48,115 nt of DNA from Alistipes senegalensis (GCA_023665825.1 JAMPDE010000001.1:162574-210688), one strand, 5' to 3'. Counted from the stretch's first letter, positions 23,653 to 33,114 are shown. Notes: generated by a model from the letters alone, not told the origin. Program-made: numbers and translations.

Positions 23653-23964
23653 ATGAGGTACAACGGCACATTACGCTACGAAATACTCACCGAGGGCGGT
23701 ATCGATGAATTTGGCGAGCCGATAGCGGCACGATCGACATGGAGTGAGGCGATCCCTTGTTCCATCAAGACCAACAGCGATAACCGCAAAGGTCATTACG
23801 AAGACGGCGAATTTCGGCAGGCTTCGTTTACGATCCTTGTTGAGTGCATCCCCTTTCCCTACAATCGGGTAAAACTCGAAAGAATGGGCGAAGAATTGGG
23901 AGAATATAGGGTAATGAATGCCGAACCTCTTACCACCGTAGGCCGAACTCAGATCACAGTCTGA
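23653..23964 (+). CDS. Head closure (stopper) protein
   Basis: The protein has 103 residues from the ATG at 23653, just after the preceding stop. It is predominantly beta (RYNGTLRYEILTEGG, FTILVECIPFPYNRVKLERMG, VMNAEPLTTVGRTQITV), as in the SPP1 gp16/HK97 gp7 class of head-closure proteins. Position between connector and HK97 gp10-like gene supports this. Similarity is structural in style only. Confidence 0.6.
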   Translation: MRYNGTLRYEILTEGGIDEFGEPIAARSTWSEAIPCSIKTNSDNRKGHYEDGEFRQASFTILVECIPFPYNRVKLERMGEELGEYRVMNAEPLTTVGRTQITV

Positions 23965-23965
23965 T

Positions 23966-24454
23966 ATGCCAAAAATTGTTACGACACACGGGAAATATAA
24001 AGGTGTCATAGTCAGCAAAACGGATATGCGCAAGCTGAAAGCCGGATTGCAGGCTAAGATGAAAGAAATCATCGCCCTACTCGTGCAACAACTCACCTTT
24101 ATCGGAGAGGAGTGCATAAGAATAGCCCGTGAAAGTGGCAGTTACAATGACATAACAGGCAATCTGAGGTCATCAATCGGCTATGTAATACTCGTAGATG
24201 GGAAGCCCGTAAAATGGGGATCGGCTAAGCAATATAACGGCAAGGATGGCAACGGCGAAGCCGGGCCGCCCGCTGCCGAAGCATTGCTCCAAAGCCTACA
24301 AGCAAAATTCCCGTGGGGTGTGGTTCTGATCGTTTGTGCAGGCATGAAATACGCCGCATATGTCGAAGCAGTCCACCACAAGGATGTTCTTACATCTGCC
24401 GAGTTGAAAGCCGAATCGCTTGCCAAGAAATTACTTAACGGTCTAATCGAATAG
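23966..24454 (+). CDS. HK97 gp10-like tail completion protein
   Basis: The protein has 162 residues. The motif DITGNLRSSIGYVI, then a glycine-rich loop and AGMKYAAYVEAVHHKDVL are characteristic of the HK97 gp10-like family that joins tail to head. It is 1 base after the preceding stop codon. Confidence 0.78.
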   Translation: MPKIVTTHGKYKGVIVSKTDMRKLKAGLQAKMKEIIALLVQQLTFIGEECIRIARESGSYNDITGNLRSSIGYVILVDGKPVKWGSAKQYNGKDGNGEAGPPAAEALLQSLQAKFPWGVVLIVCAGMKYAAYVEAVHHKDVLTSAELKAESLAKKLLNGLIE

Positions 24455-24458
24455 CGAG

Positions 24459-24866
24459 ATGATAAAAACGGAGATGCAGATCGAGCGGGATTTCTATTCT
24501 TTCGTCAAGAATAGCGACCTCGGAAAGGCCATCAGAGGGGCGGTTTACCGGCCCGAAATGCGCCCTGCCAATGCCACGACGGAAGATTTGATCGTCAAAT
24601 TCCTCGCAGGACTTGACGAACAGGTACAGACAGGTGTGGTGATCTTTAATCTTTATGTCCCCGATATACCCTACACCGACGGCCGAATGGTTCCCGACAA
24701 GAATCGCATCGGCGAGTTGGAGGAGTTGATTCTCACATTCGTAGAAACCGCAGGAGGTACGGAATATTGGCTTGAAACCGACACGACGCCGACCACAATG
24801 CGCAATGAGGAAATAGAACAGCATTTCATTTACGCTCGAATTAAGTTTAACCGCATAACAGAATAG
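24459..24866 (+). CDS. Tail terminator protein
   Basis: The protein has 135 residues. It sits directly before the tail tube gene and has the mixed alpha/beta layout of gpU-like terminators, with a long central helix (IGELEELILTFVETAGG) and a closing strand (HFIYARIKFNRITE). It would cap the tail tube at its final length. Assigned by position and size. Confidence 0.62.
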   Translation: MIKTEMQIERDFYSFVKNSDLGKAIRGAVYRPEMRPANATTEDLIVKFLAGLDEQVQTGVVIFNLYVPDIPYTDGRMVPDKNRIGELEELILTFVETAGGTEYWLETDTTPTTMRNEEIEQHFIYARIKFNRITE

Positions 24867-24870
24867 GATT

Positions 24871-25404
24871 ATGGCAAAGAAGACAAAAATCATCATGTCG
24901 TGGTCGAAATGCAAGATCGAAGTCGGCAAGACCGGCGACGATGAAGCAATGGCCGCTGAACTCGCCAGCGTGGGAACCATCAACGACAAATCGACGACGC
25001 TTGCCACCGAAGACGGAGAAACCCTGACCGCAACTGCGACAGGAGGCATCGTCGTGGCCGAAGAGGAGGGCGAGCCGGTCGTTACCCTGACGACCCGCGT
25101 CAAGGAAATGGACTTCGACAAGGAAAAGATGTTCACCGGCGCGGAAGTCTCGACCGACGGCGACGAACTGACGGTCAAGACCAACGTCGTATCGGACGAC
25201 TTTTCCGTCAAACTCACCCCCAAGAACATCGGGGCAATCGGCATCAAAATTCGTCGCGCTCATGTCTCGTTCCGACCGGGCAGCTCCGAAGAGGAGGGAT
25301 CGTTCGTCGATCTCACGTTCAAAGTGCTTGCCTGCTCTGACGGCGAACTCTACAAGAAGTTCCGTGTCAAGGCCGCAGACTGGGCTACGCCCGCAGGATC
25401 ATAG
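24871..25404 (+). CDS. Major tail tube protein
   Basis: The protein has 177 residues and is beta-rich, with alternating strands and acidic loops (TTLATEDGETLTATATGGIVV, VTLTTRVKEMDFDKEKMF, VSFRPGSSEEEGSFVDLTFKV). This pattern is usual for siphovirus tube proteins just upstream of chaperone and tape measure genes. It polymerises around the tape measure. Codon bias fits high expression. Confidence 0.78.
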   Translation: MAKKTKIIMSWSKCKIEVGKTGDDEAMAAELASVGTINDKSTTLATEDGETLTATATGGIVVAEEEGEPVVTLTTRVKEMDFDKEKMFTGAEVSTDGDELTVKTNVVSDDFSVKLTPKNIGAIGIKIRRAHVSFRPGSSEEEGSFVDLTFKVLACSDGELYKKFRVKAADWATPAGS

Positions 25405-25438
25405 CATCGTAAGACGCTGACAAGCGGAATAGACGCCC

Positions 25439-25464
25439 TTTGCGGTTGGAGGAGAAACCGCAAA
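25439..25464 (+). promoter_or_regulatory. Strong hairpin directly before the tRNA
   Basis: TTTGCGGTT and AACCGCAAA form a perfect 9-bp stem with an 8-base loop, ending 2 bases before the tRNA acceptor stem. With no T tract it is unlikely to be a terminator. It may separate the tRNA from the tail-tube mRNA during processing or protect the 3' end of that mRNA. Confidence 0.5.
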
Positions 25465-25466
25465 CA

Positions 25467-25551
25467 GGAGGGTTGGCAGAGTGGCTGAATGCACCTCACC
25501 GCTAACGAGGCAAGCCGTCAGGCTTCGGGGGTTCGAATCCTCCACCCTCCG
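25467..25551 (+). tRNA. tRNA-Ser (anticodon GCU)
   Basis: The 7-bp acceptor stem GGAGGGT/ACCCTCC is followed by discriminator G. There is a D arm (GCAGAGTGGCTGAATGC), a long class II variable arm (AAGCC/GGCTT) and a T arm with TTCGAAT. The anticodon loop reads CCGCTAA, so the anticodon is GCU (serine, AGC/AGU). Position 33 is C rather than the near-universal U, and 31-39 is an A-C mismatch. CCA is not encoded. It lies between tail tube and chaperone genes and is probably cut out of the tail mRNA. Confidence 0.85.
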
Positions 25552-25567
25552 CAATTTTATTCAGGAT

Positions 25568-26089
25568 ATGAAACAGACAACAATCGAAAGCCGTGTCGCA
25601 TCGGCTATACTCGAACGGGAAGTAGATAATATCGAGATCGAGGGCATTACCTACGATATAGCGTCGCCGACCATCGCAACGCTTATCACGATTTCGGAGA
25701 TCATCGCTTCTCTCCCCAACGTGGAGAAAGTAACGGATAAGGCCGAAATACTGAACTCCGTGCTGCACTACGCACGATATTTCCGACCGCTGGGCGACAT
25801 CGCGGCGGTACTCATTCTCGGAGCAAAGAATCTGACGGAGGAGCGGATTGTCGTGCAGGAGAAACGCTATTTATTCGGCTTGTTCAAACGTAAATCCGAG
25901 AAGAAAATCAAAATCGACAAGCGGGCCGAACTCGCAAAAGCCATCTTAGAGAATGTTCGACCGACGGTGCTGTTCAATGTTGTCGTGCAGCGGCTTCAAG
26001 ATATGGAGATCGGCAGTTTTTTCGCCATTACCACTTCCCTAAGCGAGGCGAACATTCTCAAACCGACAAAGGAAGTGGTGAGAAACTGA
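25568..26089 (+). CDS. Tail assembly chaperone, 0-frame product (gpG-like)
   Basis: The protein has 173 residues from the ATG at 25568; the frame open further upstream runs through the tRNA and is not coding. It is helical, with ITISEIIASLPNVEKV, an HYARYFRPLGDIAAVLILGAK core and a FGLFKRKSEKKIKI hairpin. It lies between tail tube and tape measure, the standard chaperone position. The end of the gene is open in the -1 frame into a further 78-codon coding stretch, as in the lambda G/GT pair. Confidence 0.72.
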   Translation: MKQTTIESRVASAILEREVDNIEIEGITYDIASPTIATLITISEIIASLPNVEKVTDKAEILNSVLHYARYFRPLGDIAAVLILGAKNLTEERIVVQEKRYLFGLFKRKSEKKIKIDKRAELAKAILENVRPTVLFNVVVQRLQDMEIGSFFAITTSLSEANILKPTKEVVRN

Positions 26090-26322
26090 ACGACAGCATT
26101 TGGGCTACCGTTCTCGGAATCGCAAGGACGCTCGGAGTAACAGAAAAATATGCCTTATACGACATCAGCTATGTAAATGCGATTATGTATAGTCGGGCAA
26201 TGCCGATGCCGGGCGACGTAGCCGAGAATGACAATCCGCCGCTTTACGACAGCAGTAAAGATGCGAACGACCCCGAAAATTTCAAGGATTTTATAGATGA
26301 CGAGGAGATTGTAAGACAATGA
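26086..26322 (+). CDS. -1 frameshift extension of the tail chaperone (GT-like)
   Basis: After the 0-frame stop at 26087-26089, the -1 frame reads LNDSIWATVLGIARTLGVTE and continues with protein-like sequence (DISYVNAIMYSRAMPMPGD) to a TGA at 26320 that overlaps the tape measure ATG. The only in-frame ATGs lie well inside, at AIMYS and beyond. The -1 frame is also open well upstream, so a slip near GAGAAAC (26080-26086) would join both parts into a product of about 250 residues. The site is not a perfect X XXY YYZ heptamer, so the exact slip point is inferred. Confidence 0.65.
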   Translation: MNDSIWATVLGIARTLGVTEKYALYDISYVNAIMYSRAMPMPGDVAENDNPPLYDSSKDANDPENFKDFIDDEEIVRQ

Positions 26323-29300
26323 AAAACGACGACGGCGCATTAAGTTTTGGCACGGCGATAGACATGTCCGGCTTCGATGCTGGCATCGAGCAGATAGAGG
26401 GTAAGGTTTCAGAATTGACCTCCAATGTCGAAGTTGAGACTTCAAAAATCTCTCAACTGCTGTCGAACGTCCCTACCTTAAATATCGACGTCGTTACAAA
26501 TGCCTCGGAATCCCTTTCCACAATCGACACCGCGTATGCAGAACTTGATCGAGTAATCGACACCAATCGTTCGGCTGTATTGGAGTTGGAGGAGCAATAC
26601 CGACAACTCAGTACAGAAATTTCGACCCTCGGACAAAAGGCTGCAACCCCAGCTATTCAGGCCGAATACGACGCCCTCAAACAACAGCGCACGGCCATCA
26701 AAGAGAATATCGCCCTGCGCAAGAAAGTCATCGCCGAGGCCGAAAAGGTGGGCGACAAACTTTCTCAGACTGAACAGCGGTTGAAAAAAGAAGCCGCCGC
26801 GGCCGAAAAGAGTTCCAACAGCCAAGAATCGCTCCGCACACGCCTACGCAAACTGCGCGAAGAACTCGTGAAGATGGAGGCAGCGGGACAACGTGAAGCG
26901 CCGCAGTATCGGGTTCTGCAAGAGGAGGCGGGAAAGCTCACCGATGCGTGGGCCGACGCAACGGCACAGGCAACAATCCTCGCCCACGATCAGCGCGGTA
27001 TGCAGGGCCTTATTTCAGGCATTTCCGGCGTTGCGGGAGCATTTTCCGTAGCGCAAGGCACCATATCGCTTTTTGCCGGAGAAAACGAGGATTTGCAAAA
27101 GATAATGGTCAAGGTGCAATCCCTCATGGCGATCACAATAGGATTGCAACAAGTCCAGCAGACCATCAATAAGGATTCGGCATTCTCCCTTGTAACCTTA
27201 AACGCTCTTAAAGAGTGGTGGAATAAACTCACGGGGCAAAGCGCGGTTGAACAGGCCGCAGAAACCGCCGCTACCGAGATCAATACCTCGGCACAGATAG
27301 CCAACGCCACAGCAACGGCAGCCGATACCGCAGCTCAGACCGCCAACAATACAGCTACCGCGGGAGGCACTGCCGCGCAAACAGCCAACGCCGCCGCGAC
27401 AACGGCGCAGACCGCCGCGACAACTGCCGGAACCGTCGCAACGAAAGCAATGTCCGTTGCGATGAAAGGCCTGCGTGCCGCTCTTGTTTCAACGGGTATC
27501 GGTGCGTTGGTTGTTTTGCTGGGTATGCTGGTGAACTGGCTGATGAAAGCATTCGAGGCATCCTCGAAAGCCGATAAGGAGTTCGAGAAGCAACAAGAAG
27601 TTCTCAAAGCAGGTCGTGAAGCCTATGCAAAGGCTTCGATGGAGATCGAGAACTATAAAACCAAACTCGAAAAATTCAACGGAACCAAGACGCAGGAAAA
27701 GCAACTCGTCAAGGAATTGAACTCCAAATACGGCGAACATATGGGGTATTACAAAACCCTCGCCGAATGGAAATCCGCACTGAATAAAAAAGGGCAAAAG
27801 TACTGTCAAATGCTATTGCTCGAAGCGCAGGCACAAGCAGTCCTCAACAAATACACCGAATCCTACATCAACCTTTTAGAGATTCAGGATAAGGCGAAAA
27901 AAGGCGATTTCGACAAATGGTATCGGACAAAGGCCGGAGATGCACGCGCTCGTCAGAAAGCGATCAAAGAGGCGCAGGGGGAGGTCGATAAATGGGAAAA
28001 ACAATACAAGGACTTGCAACAGCAGGTTCAGCAGATCAAGGATGACAATGATCTGAATTTCCATATCGATCCATCCAAAGACAAGTTCGATCCGAAAAAG
28101 GCGGCTCTCACTCAAAAGAAATCCCTCGACGAGTGGAAAAAAGCAGTCAAGCAGTACATCAAGGATGCCAACAGCGAAATAGCCGACTATACGATTGAGG
28201 CAATGGCGGAGGGTCAGGCCAAAGAACTCAACCAAATAGAACTCAATACCGCACGCAAGCGTAATGCGTGGCGGAAGCAGTTGCTCCAACTTGCCAAAGT
28301 ACGTCAGGATGCCGAGAAGCAATATTACATGTCGCAAAAAGGCGCGACGGAGGTAAAGTGGGCCAATACCAAGCGCGGCAAAATGTCGATTGAGGATTAC
28401 GCCAAAGAACTACTCAAAAACAAACAGATTGCCGAGGAGTTCAATCGCGTAGATACCGCAATCGTCGAGCAAGGCGAACGAGAAAAGGCTGAAATTCGCC
28501 GTAAATATACCGATGCACTGATCGACGAATACGGCACAGTCGAGCAGAAGATCGAAAAACTCAATCGCGAGTGGACGAAAAAGTTGGGCACCATGCCGAC
28601 CGAGTATCTACACAATGCGCTCAAACAGATGAACGCGGAATTTGCCGCATTGGAATCCGCCGACTTCAAGAAGTCCATAAACTGGGAAAGCGTATTCGGA
28701 GATCTCGGAAAGCAATCGTTATCGACGTTGCAATACAACCTCGATAAGATCAAAGCATATTTCGAATCCAACAAGGATTCGATGGGGGCTACCGAAATCA
28801 AGGATTATCAGGAGGCTATTATCAAAATGGAGGAAGAAATTGCCTCCCGAAACCCCTTTGTAGCTCTACATAAGTCGATCAAAGACATAAGCGCAACCAA
28901 AGCGGAGTTTGTCGCGGCATTACAAGCATGGCATGATGCACAAGACGGTATTACGGCTGCTCAGCAAGAATACAACGATGCTCTTGCCGCCGAACAGGCC
29001 CTCCGCGAACAGATTGAATTAGGAAATCTCACAGAGGAAAGCGAAGAATATCGCCAAGCCGAAGAGAATTTGAGATTGGCAAAATTTCGTGTTGCCGAAG
29101 CTACCGAGAAAAGCACACAAGCCGAACAACGAGCCTTATCCGCACGGAATAATATCACCGTAGCCTATAAGAATTTCGCGGCTCAACTCCGATCTGTCGG
29201 AGGCGTTATTTCTGGCATTGGAGGCCAAGCGGAGAACCTTGCAGCGATATTCTCCGATGATGTCGCCGATAGTATCAGCAAGGCTCTCGACACTATCGAC

Positions 29301-30653
29301 GCCGTGCTGGGCGCAGCCTCTACTGTTATGGATGCCATCGGGGATGTAGGCAAAGGCGTAGCGGAGGGTGTCGGAGCCACCGTAGATGCAACGGCACAAG
29401 GCGCGACGGCCGCCGCTGCCGCTGGTGCCGCATCCATATCGACCATTGAGAAAGCATCGGTAATTCTCGCGGTCATTTCGGCAGCTTTGCAAGTTGCTAC
29501 GGCTATCGCCAACCTTTTCAATAACGACGATGCCAAACAAAAAGAGATTGAGAACCTGCAACGCCGTATCGACCAACTGCAATGGGAACTCGACAACGCC
29601 GATACCGTCCGCCTGCAAAATCAGGTCGGCGATGCCGTATCGAAATTGCGGGACATCTATGCCGAAACCACGCAGGAGGTACTACGGCTTCATCTTACGT
29701 CGCAGCAATATGGCAACGCATGGACGCGTATGTTCGCTCGGATGCGATATGACAACGAGGTCTACGAAAAGACAGTCGAAAAGATTGCAGACGCCTACGC
29801 AAAAGTAGCCTATACCGCCGATAAGGCCCTCGGAGGGAAGAAATACGACGAGGGGCGCAAGCAACTCGAAAATCTTGCCGAACAGCAAATCCTCATTCAG
29901 AAGCAAATCCAAGAGGAGCAGAGTAAGAAAAAGACCGACCATGGCAAGATTGCAGAGTGGGAGAATCAAATTCGGGAGATCGCTCAGGAGATGGCGACCA
30001 TCATCAACGAGATGTTGGAAGACATCATCGGCTACACTGCGACCGACCTTGCCTCCGAACTCGGTGATGCGTTCTTTGAAGCCGCCAAACAAGGCGAAGA
30101 TGCAATGGAAGCATGGCACAAAAAGGTGAATGAAATCGTTGCCGATGTTCTCCAAAGGATGCTCGTGCAAAAGTATTTGGAGGAGCGTATCGGAACACTC
30201 TTCGACAAATATAAGAAGCAATGGTTCGGAGATAATGGCGAGTTCAAAGGCATCGATACCGTCATCGGATCAATGAATGGATTTGCCAACGACCTCAATC
30301 AAGTAGGCGAAGAATTTAATGCGATCTATCAGGGTCTGTCTGAAAGCCTCAAAGACTACTTTACGGGGGAAACCGAACGCGAGGGCACAAGCAAAGGTAT
30401 CGCCACGGCATCGCAGGATAGCGTTGATGAAAATAACGCCCGACTGACGACCATTCAGGGACATACCTATTCCCTCGTTCAGGGCATGAACGACTTGAAC
30501 CGCACGGGAAATGCCGTACTCGATAAATTGACGGGCATCGAGAAAAACACCTCCGACGCCAACGACAAACTCGACAGAGTTGATAAAAACATCAAAGAGA
30601 TTAAAAGTACGGTCGATGATATTGACCGGAGAGGATTAAAACTTCGCAACTGA
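26319..30653 (+). CDS. Tail tape measure protein
   Basis: The protein has 1444 residues, the longest in the window. There are long coiled coils at 20-170 and 420-560, and a hydrophobic helix near residues 385-410 (ALVSTGIGALVVLLGMLVNWLM). An Ala/Thr-rich low-complexity stretch (about 315-375) and a second hydrophobic Ala-rich patch near 1000-1060 follow, then charged helices to the end. Length would set tail length, very roughly 0.2 micrometre at 1.5 angstrom per residue. It has no peptidase domain. Its start overlaps the frameshifted chaperone end. Confidence 0.93.
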   Translation: MKNDDGALSFGTAIDMSGFDAGIEQIEGKVSELTSNVEVETSKISQLLSNVPTLNIDVVTNASESLSTIDTAYAELDRVIDTNRSAVLELEEQYRQLSTEISTLGQKAATPAIQAEYDALKQQRTAIKENIALRKKVIAEAEKVGDKLSQTEQRLKKEAAAAEKSSNSQESLRTRLRKLREELVKMEAAGQREAPQYRVLQEEAGKLTDAWADATAQATILAHDQRGMQGLISGISGVAGAFSVAQGTISLFAGENEDLQKIMVKVQSLMAITIGLQQVQQTINKDSAFSLVTLNALKEWWNKLTGQSAVEQAAETAATEINTSAQIANATATAADTAAQTANNTATAGGTAAQTANAAATTAQTAATTAGTVATKAMSVAMKGLRAALVSTGIGALVVLLGMLVNWLMKAFEASSKADKEFEKQQEVLKAGREAYAKASMEIENYKTKLEKFNGTKTQEKQLVKELNSKYGEHMGYYKTLAEWKSALNKKGQKYCQMLLLEAQAQAVLNKYTESYINLLEIQDKAKKGDFDKWYRTKAGDARARQKAIKEAQGEVDKWEKQYKDLQQQVQQIKDDNDLNFHIDPSKDKFDPKKAALTQKKSLDEWKKAVKQYIKDANSEIADYTIEAMAEGQAKELNQIELNTARKRNAWRKQLLQLAKVRQDAEKQYYMSQKGATEVKWANTKRGKMSIEDYAKELLKNKQIAEEFNRVDTAIVEQGEREKAEIRRKYTDALIDEYGTVEQKIEKLNREWTKKLGTMPTEYLHNALKQMNAEFAALESADFKKSINWESVFGDLGKQSLSTLQYNLDKIKAYFESNKDSMGATEIKDYQEAIIKMEEEIASRNPFVALHKSIKDISATKAEFVAALQAWHDAQDGITAAQQEYNDALAAEQALREQIELGNLTEESEEYRQAEENLRLAKFRVAEATEKSTQAEQRALSARNNITVAYKNFAAQLRSVGGVISGIGGQAENLAAIFSDDVADSISKALDTIDAVLGAASTVMDAIGDVGKGVAEGVGATVDATAQGATAAAAAGAASISTIEKASVILAVISAALQVATAIANLFNNDDAKQKEIENLQRRIDQLQWELDNADTVRLQNQVGDAVSKLRDIYAETTQEVLRLHLTSQQYGNAWTRMFARMRYDNEVYEKTVEKIADAYAKVAYTADKALGGKKYDEGRKQLENLAEQQILIQKQIQEEQSKKKTDHGKIAEWENQIREIAQEMATIINEMLEDIIGYTATDLASELGDAFFEAAKQGEDAMEAWHKKVNEIVADVLQRMLVQKYLEERIGTLFDKYKKQWFGDNGEFKGIDTVIGSMNGFANDLNQVGEEFNAIYQGLSESLKDYFTGETEREGTSKGIATASQDSVDENNARLTTIQGHTYSLVQGMNDLNRTGNAVLDKLTGIEKNTSDANDKLDRVDKNIKEIKSTVDDIDRRGLKLRN

Positions 30654-31138
30654 TGAAAGGACTGGTAAGACGAATCCAAAACGAGTGGAGAGCGGCCAAA
30701 GATGCCGCTCAGGCTCGTTGCATGGAGCGCGGACAATATGACATAGCACAGAAACTCGGCGCATGTAAGATGTTTCGAGGCGATGAATCTTTGGAAGAAC
30801 TTATCGCCCTCATGTTCACGTCGCAGGGCGTTGAATTTCTCACGACCAATAATTTCCCCAGTCTCGACACTTTCCGGCTTTTCAAGAAGTATCACCCGGA
30901 GCGATTCGGCGTATTCATCGATTGCGGCGAAATTTCGCTCTCAGAAGCTCGAAAGGTGTTTTTGATAGGAGATACCACCGCCGAACTGAAATACCGCGAA
31001 ACAGCCGGAAATCGCGCGTTTCTGATGCACGGAGCGAAAGCATCCGTCATCGCTTCGGGGTATTCGGTTGTCAAGGTCGAAAAAGACGGGCTATCGAATG
31101 TAAGTTACATCGTTCAGGACAATGCAAAAATCCTATGA
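30653..31138 (+). CDS. Tail protein downstream of tape measure, unassigned
   Basis: The protein has 161 residues. A helical N-terminus with RCMERGQYDIAQKLGACKMFRG is followed by FTSQGVEFLTTNNFPSLDTFRLFKKYHPERFGVFIDCGEISL. The C-terminal 60 residues form short beta repeats (TAELKYRETAGNRAFLMHGA, then ASVIASGYSVVKVE). It sits between tape measure and distal tail genes, with ATG overlap on both sides. I know the arrangement from Bacteroides phages but not a function. Confidence 0.6.
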   Translation: MKGLVRRIQNEWRAAKDAAQARCMERGQYDIAQKLGACKMFRGDESLEELIALMFTSQGVEFLTTNNFPSLDTFRLFKKYHPERFGVFIDCGEISLSEARKVFLIGDTTAELKYRETAGNRAFLMHGAKASVIASGYSVVKVEKDGLSNVSYIVQDNAKIL

Positions 31139-32109
31139 TAGGAAAGCTGTTCATAGACGGGCTGGATGCGTTCAGCGAATACGGCATTTTCGTCGAGCAG
31201 TACGGGTATAAAGCACTCGTACAGATGCCGTCATTCAAGAAACTGAACAGCACCGAATGGCTCGAATATGACGGTGAAGAAACTGACCTCACCGACCCTG
31301 TTCTCGATAGCAAAACGTTTTCGATCCCGTTTTGCATTACCGATATTGCAGGTGCAAGCGACCTATTCGAACAATTGTCCGACGCGGCCTACCATGTTTT
31401 CGAGTTCAATGAACTCGGCAAGACTTACAAACTGCGACTGATGACGAATCCATCGTTGTCGTCCAAAATCCAACTCGGTAAAATCACGCTCAATTTTGCC
31501 GATGATTTCCCGCCCGTATATCCAACGGAAGAAACAGACATTGAATCCTTTAACGAATATAATACCCTATTGAATCAAGCTCCATACGACGATATTCCGG
31601 TTGGGTTCAAGCAAAACGGGTATGAACTGGATAATATTGATTTCGCCCGATTCGGGGTTTACATCCTCGATGGCACGGATCAGAATATTCAGAAAGCTCC
31701 GAATGTCCGCGAGAACTTGAAAATAAACGTAGCCAATCGCCCCGGCGTCATCTACGACGACGCATTGGTTTTCTACAAAACGAAAGACGTCGCGATGAAA
31801 CTTTTCATCTATGCGGAAACCATCGCGCAATTTTGGGAACGCTGGTATTCATTCTTCACCGCTTTATTGAAGCCCGAATTACGCATATTATACAACGACA
31901 ATACTTTGGAGGAGTATAATTGCTATTACAAAAGCAATTCAGTAACGCGATTCGATATTCGCCGAAATGGACGGGTGTGGTGCGAGTTCACCGTAACCCT
32001 GACCTTTCCCGATTCACGACCGGATGGAAATTACTGCGTATTGGCGACCGAGAACAGCGAGGTGGTAACAACCGAGCCAGAGGATGGCCTCATAGTTTTC
32101 AGAATCTAA
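31135..32109 (+). CDS. Distal tail protein (Dit-like)
   Basis: The protein has 324 residues from the ATG overlapping the preceding stop. The start MIGKLFIDGLDAFSEYGIFV, then EWLEYDGEETDLTDPVLDS and FSIPFCITDIAG match the N-terminal ring domain of Dit-type proteins in Bacteroidetes siphophages. The second half repeats a similar pattern (DIDFARFGVYILDGTD), suggesting a duplicated domain. It forms the hub between tail tube and tip. Confidence 0.7.
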   Translation: MIGKLFIDGLDAFSEYGIFVEQYGYKALVQMPSFKKLNSTEWLEYDGEETDLTDPVLDSKTFSIPFCITDIAGASDLFEQLSDAAYHVFEFNELGKTYKLRLMTNPSLSSKIQLGKITLNFADDFPPVYPTEETDIESFNEYNTLLNQAPYDDIPVGFKQNGYELDNIDFARFGVYILDGTDQNIQKAPNVRENLKINVANRPGVIYDDALVFYKTKDVAMKLFIYAETIAQFWERWYSFFTALLKPELRILYNDNTLEEYNCYYKSNSVTRFDIRRNGRVWCEFTVTLTFPDSRPDGNYCVLATENSEVVTTEPEDGLIVFRI

Positions 32110-32120
32110 CACGATAGAAT

Positions 32121-32783
32121 ATGAAAAAGAAAAAAATATCTGAACTTCCCGAATGCACCTCGTTCAAAGGGTTATGGACTATCGGTGTCGATATACTTAA
32201 TAGAAGCGTCAAGGTGTCGCTCGAATACATTCAGTCGGTAGTCGAGAATATGCAAGCCGCGGCAAAAGATGTGGCCAATGCCACCGATGCGGCCTCAAAG
32301 AGCGCATTACTCGCCCTTGATTCAGTAGATAAGACCCGTAATATCATAACTGCGGCCAATACTGCAATCGCAAAAACGAATGCAGCCACAGACGCGGCTA
32401 TCAAGGCGAAAGAAGATTGCGAAGAAATTATTGCTGCTGCCTCAGAGTTGGAGCCACTGAATCTCGTGCCAACAGCCATGTCTGTGGAGTATCCATCGCG
32501 ATTGCTTATTGGCGACGTGACGGAAAATTTCATTCGGGCGATACTCATTCCAGCCCATGTCAAGCCGAATGTTTTGTTTCTCGGCGACGACAAAGCAGTA
32601 TCGGTTACTCCTGACGGACGGATCACCATCCTTGCAACGGGTATTAGTACGATCCATGTAATCCCGACCTGTAATGTAGCCCTCTACAAGACAATTCGGA
32701 TCAAGGTCTCGAAGCCTACGGTCAGATTGGTAACTCTTTCGTCGATTCGCCTCACGGCAAGCGGCAAATTCAGATTCAACTAA
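32121..32783 (+). CDS. Tail-associated coiled-coil and Ig-like protein
   Basis: The protein has 220 residues. Residues 35-110 are an Ala-rich trimeric-type coiled coil (AAAKDVANATDAASKSALLA, then AIAKTNAATDAAIKAKEDCEE). The last 100 residues form a beta-sandwich resembling a bacterial Ig-like/BIG2 domain (KAVSVTPDGRITILATGIST, VIPTCNVALYKTIRIKV). Such a fiber with an Ig end is a plausible tail side-fiber or carbohydrate-binding tip. Assigned by composition and position. Confidence 0.6.
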   Translation: MKKKKISELPECTSFKGLWTIGVDILNRSVKVSLEYIQSVVENMQAAAKDVANATDAASKSALLALDSVDKTRNIITAANTAIAKTNAATDAAIKAKEDCEEIIAAASELEPLNLVPTAMSVEYPSRLLIGDVTENFIRAILIPAHVKPNVLFLGDDKAVSVTPDGRITILATGISTIHVIPTCNVALYKTIRIKVSKPTVRLVTLSSIRLTASGKFRFN

Positions 32784-32796
32784 AACATCATACACT

Positions 32797-33114
32797 ATGC
32801 CAAGACAAGGTTACATCAGCGAATTTATGAATGGCGGGCGCATCCTCGCACACGGTAAGATCGAAAGCCTCGCAGACGGGTTTCATCTGCCGAACGACAC
32901 ACCTTTTTCGATCTACATTCGCCCCAAATACGGCAACTCCGACATGGACACCGTATTGAGCGTGAAATGCTATCAGGACGATGAATTTTCCGATGCCCCG
33001 ATAGTTCTGAACGATTGGTCGCCGATGGCTATCAAAGCAATCGCACCGAATACGGAACTTCTCACTACCCATGACATCTATTGGGGTGCTGGGACTTATG
33101 TCGAAAGCGTATGA
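32797..33114 (+). CDS. Small beta-rich tail protein
   Basis: The protein has 105 residues (MPRQGYISEFMNGGRILAHG...). It is beta-rich with PFSIYIRPKYGNSDMDTVLS and ends WGAGTYVESV. It is co-transcribed with the DGR target and probably belongs to the adhesion module. Its stop overlaps the next ATG (ATGA). Function unknown. Confidence 0.55.
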   Translation: MPRQGYISEFMNGGRILAHGKIESLADGFHLPNDTPFSIYIRPKYGNSDMDTVLSVKCYQDDEFSDAPIVLNDWSPMAIKAIAPNTELLTTHDIYWGAGTYVESV

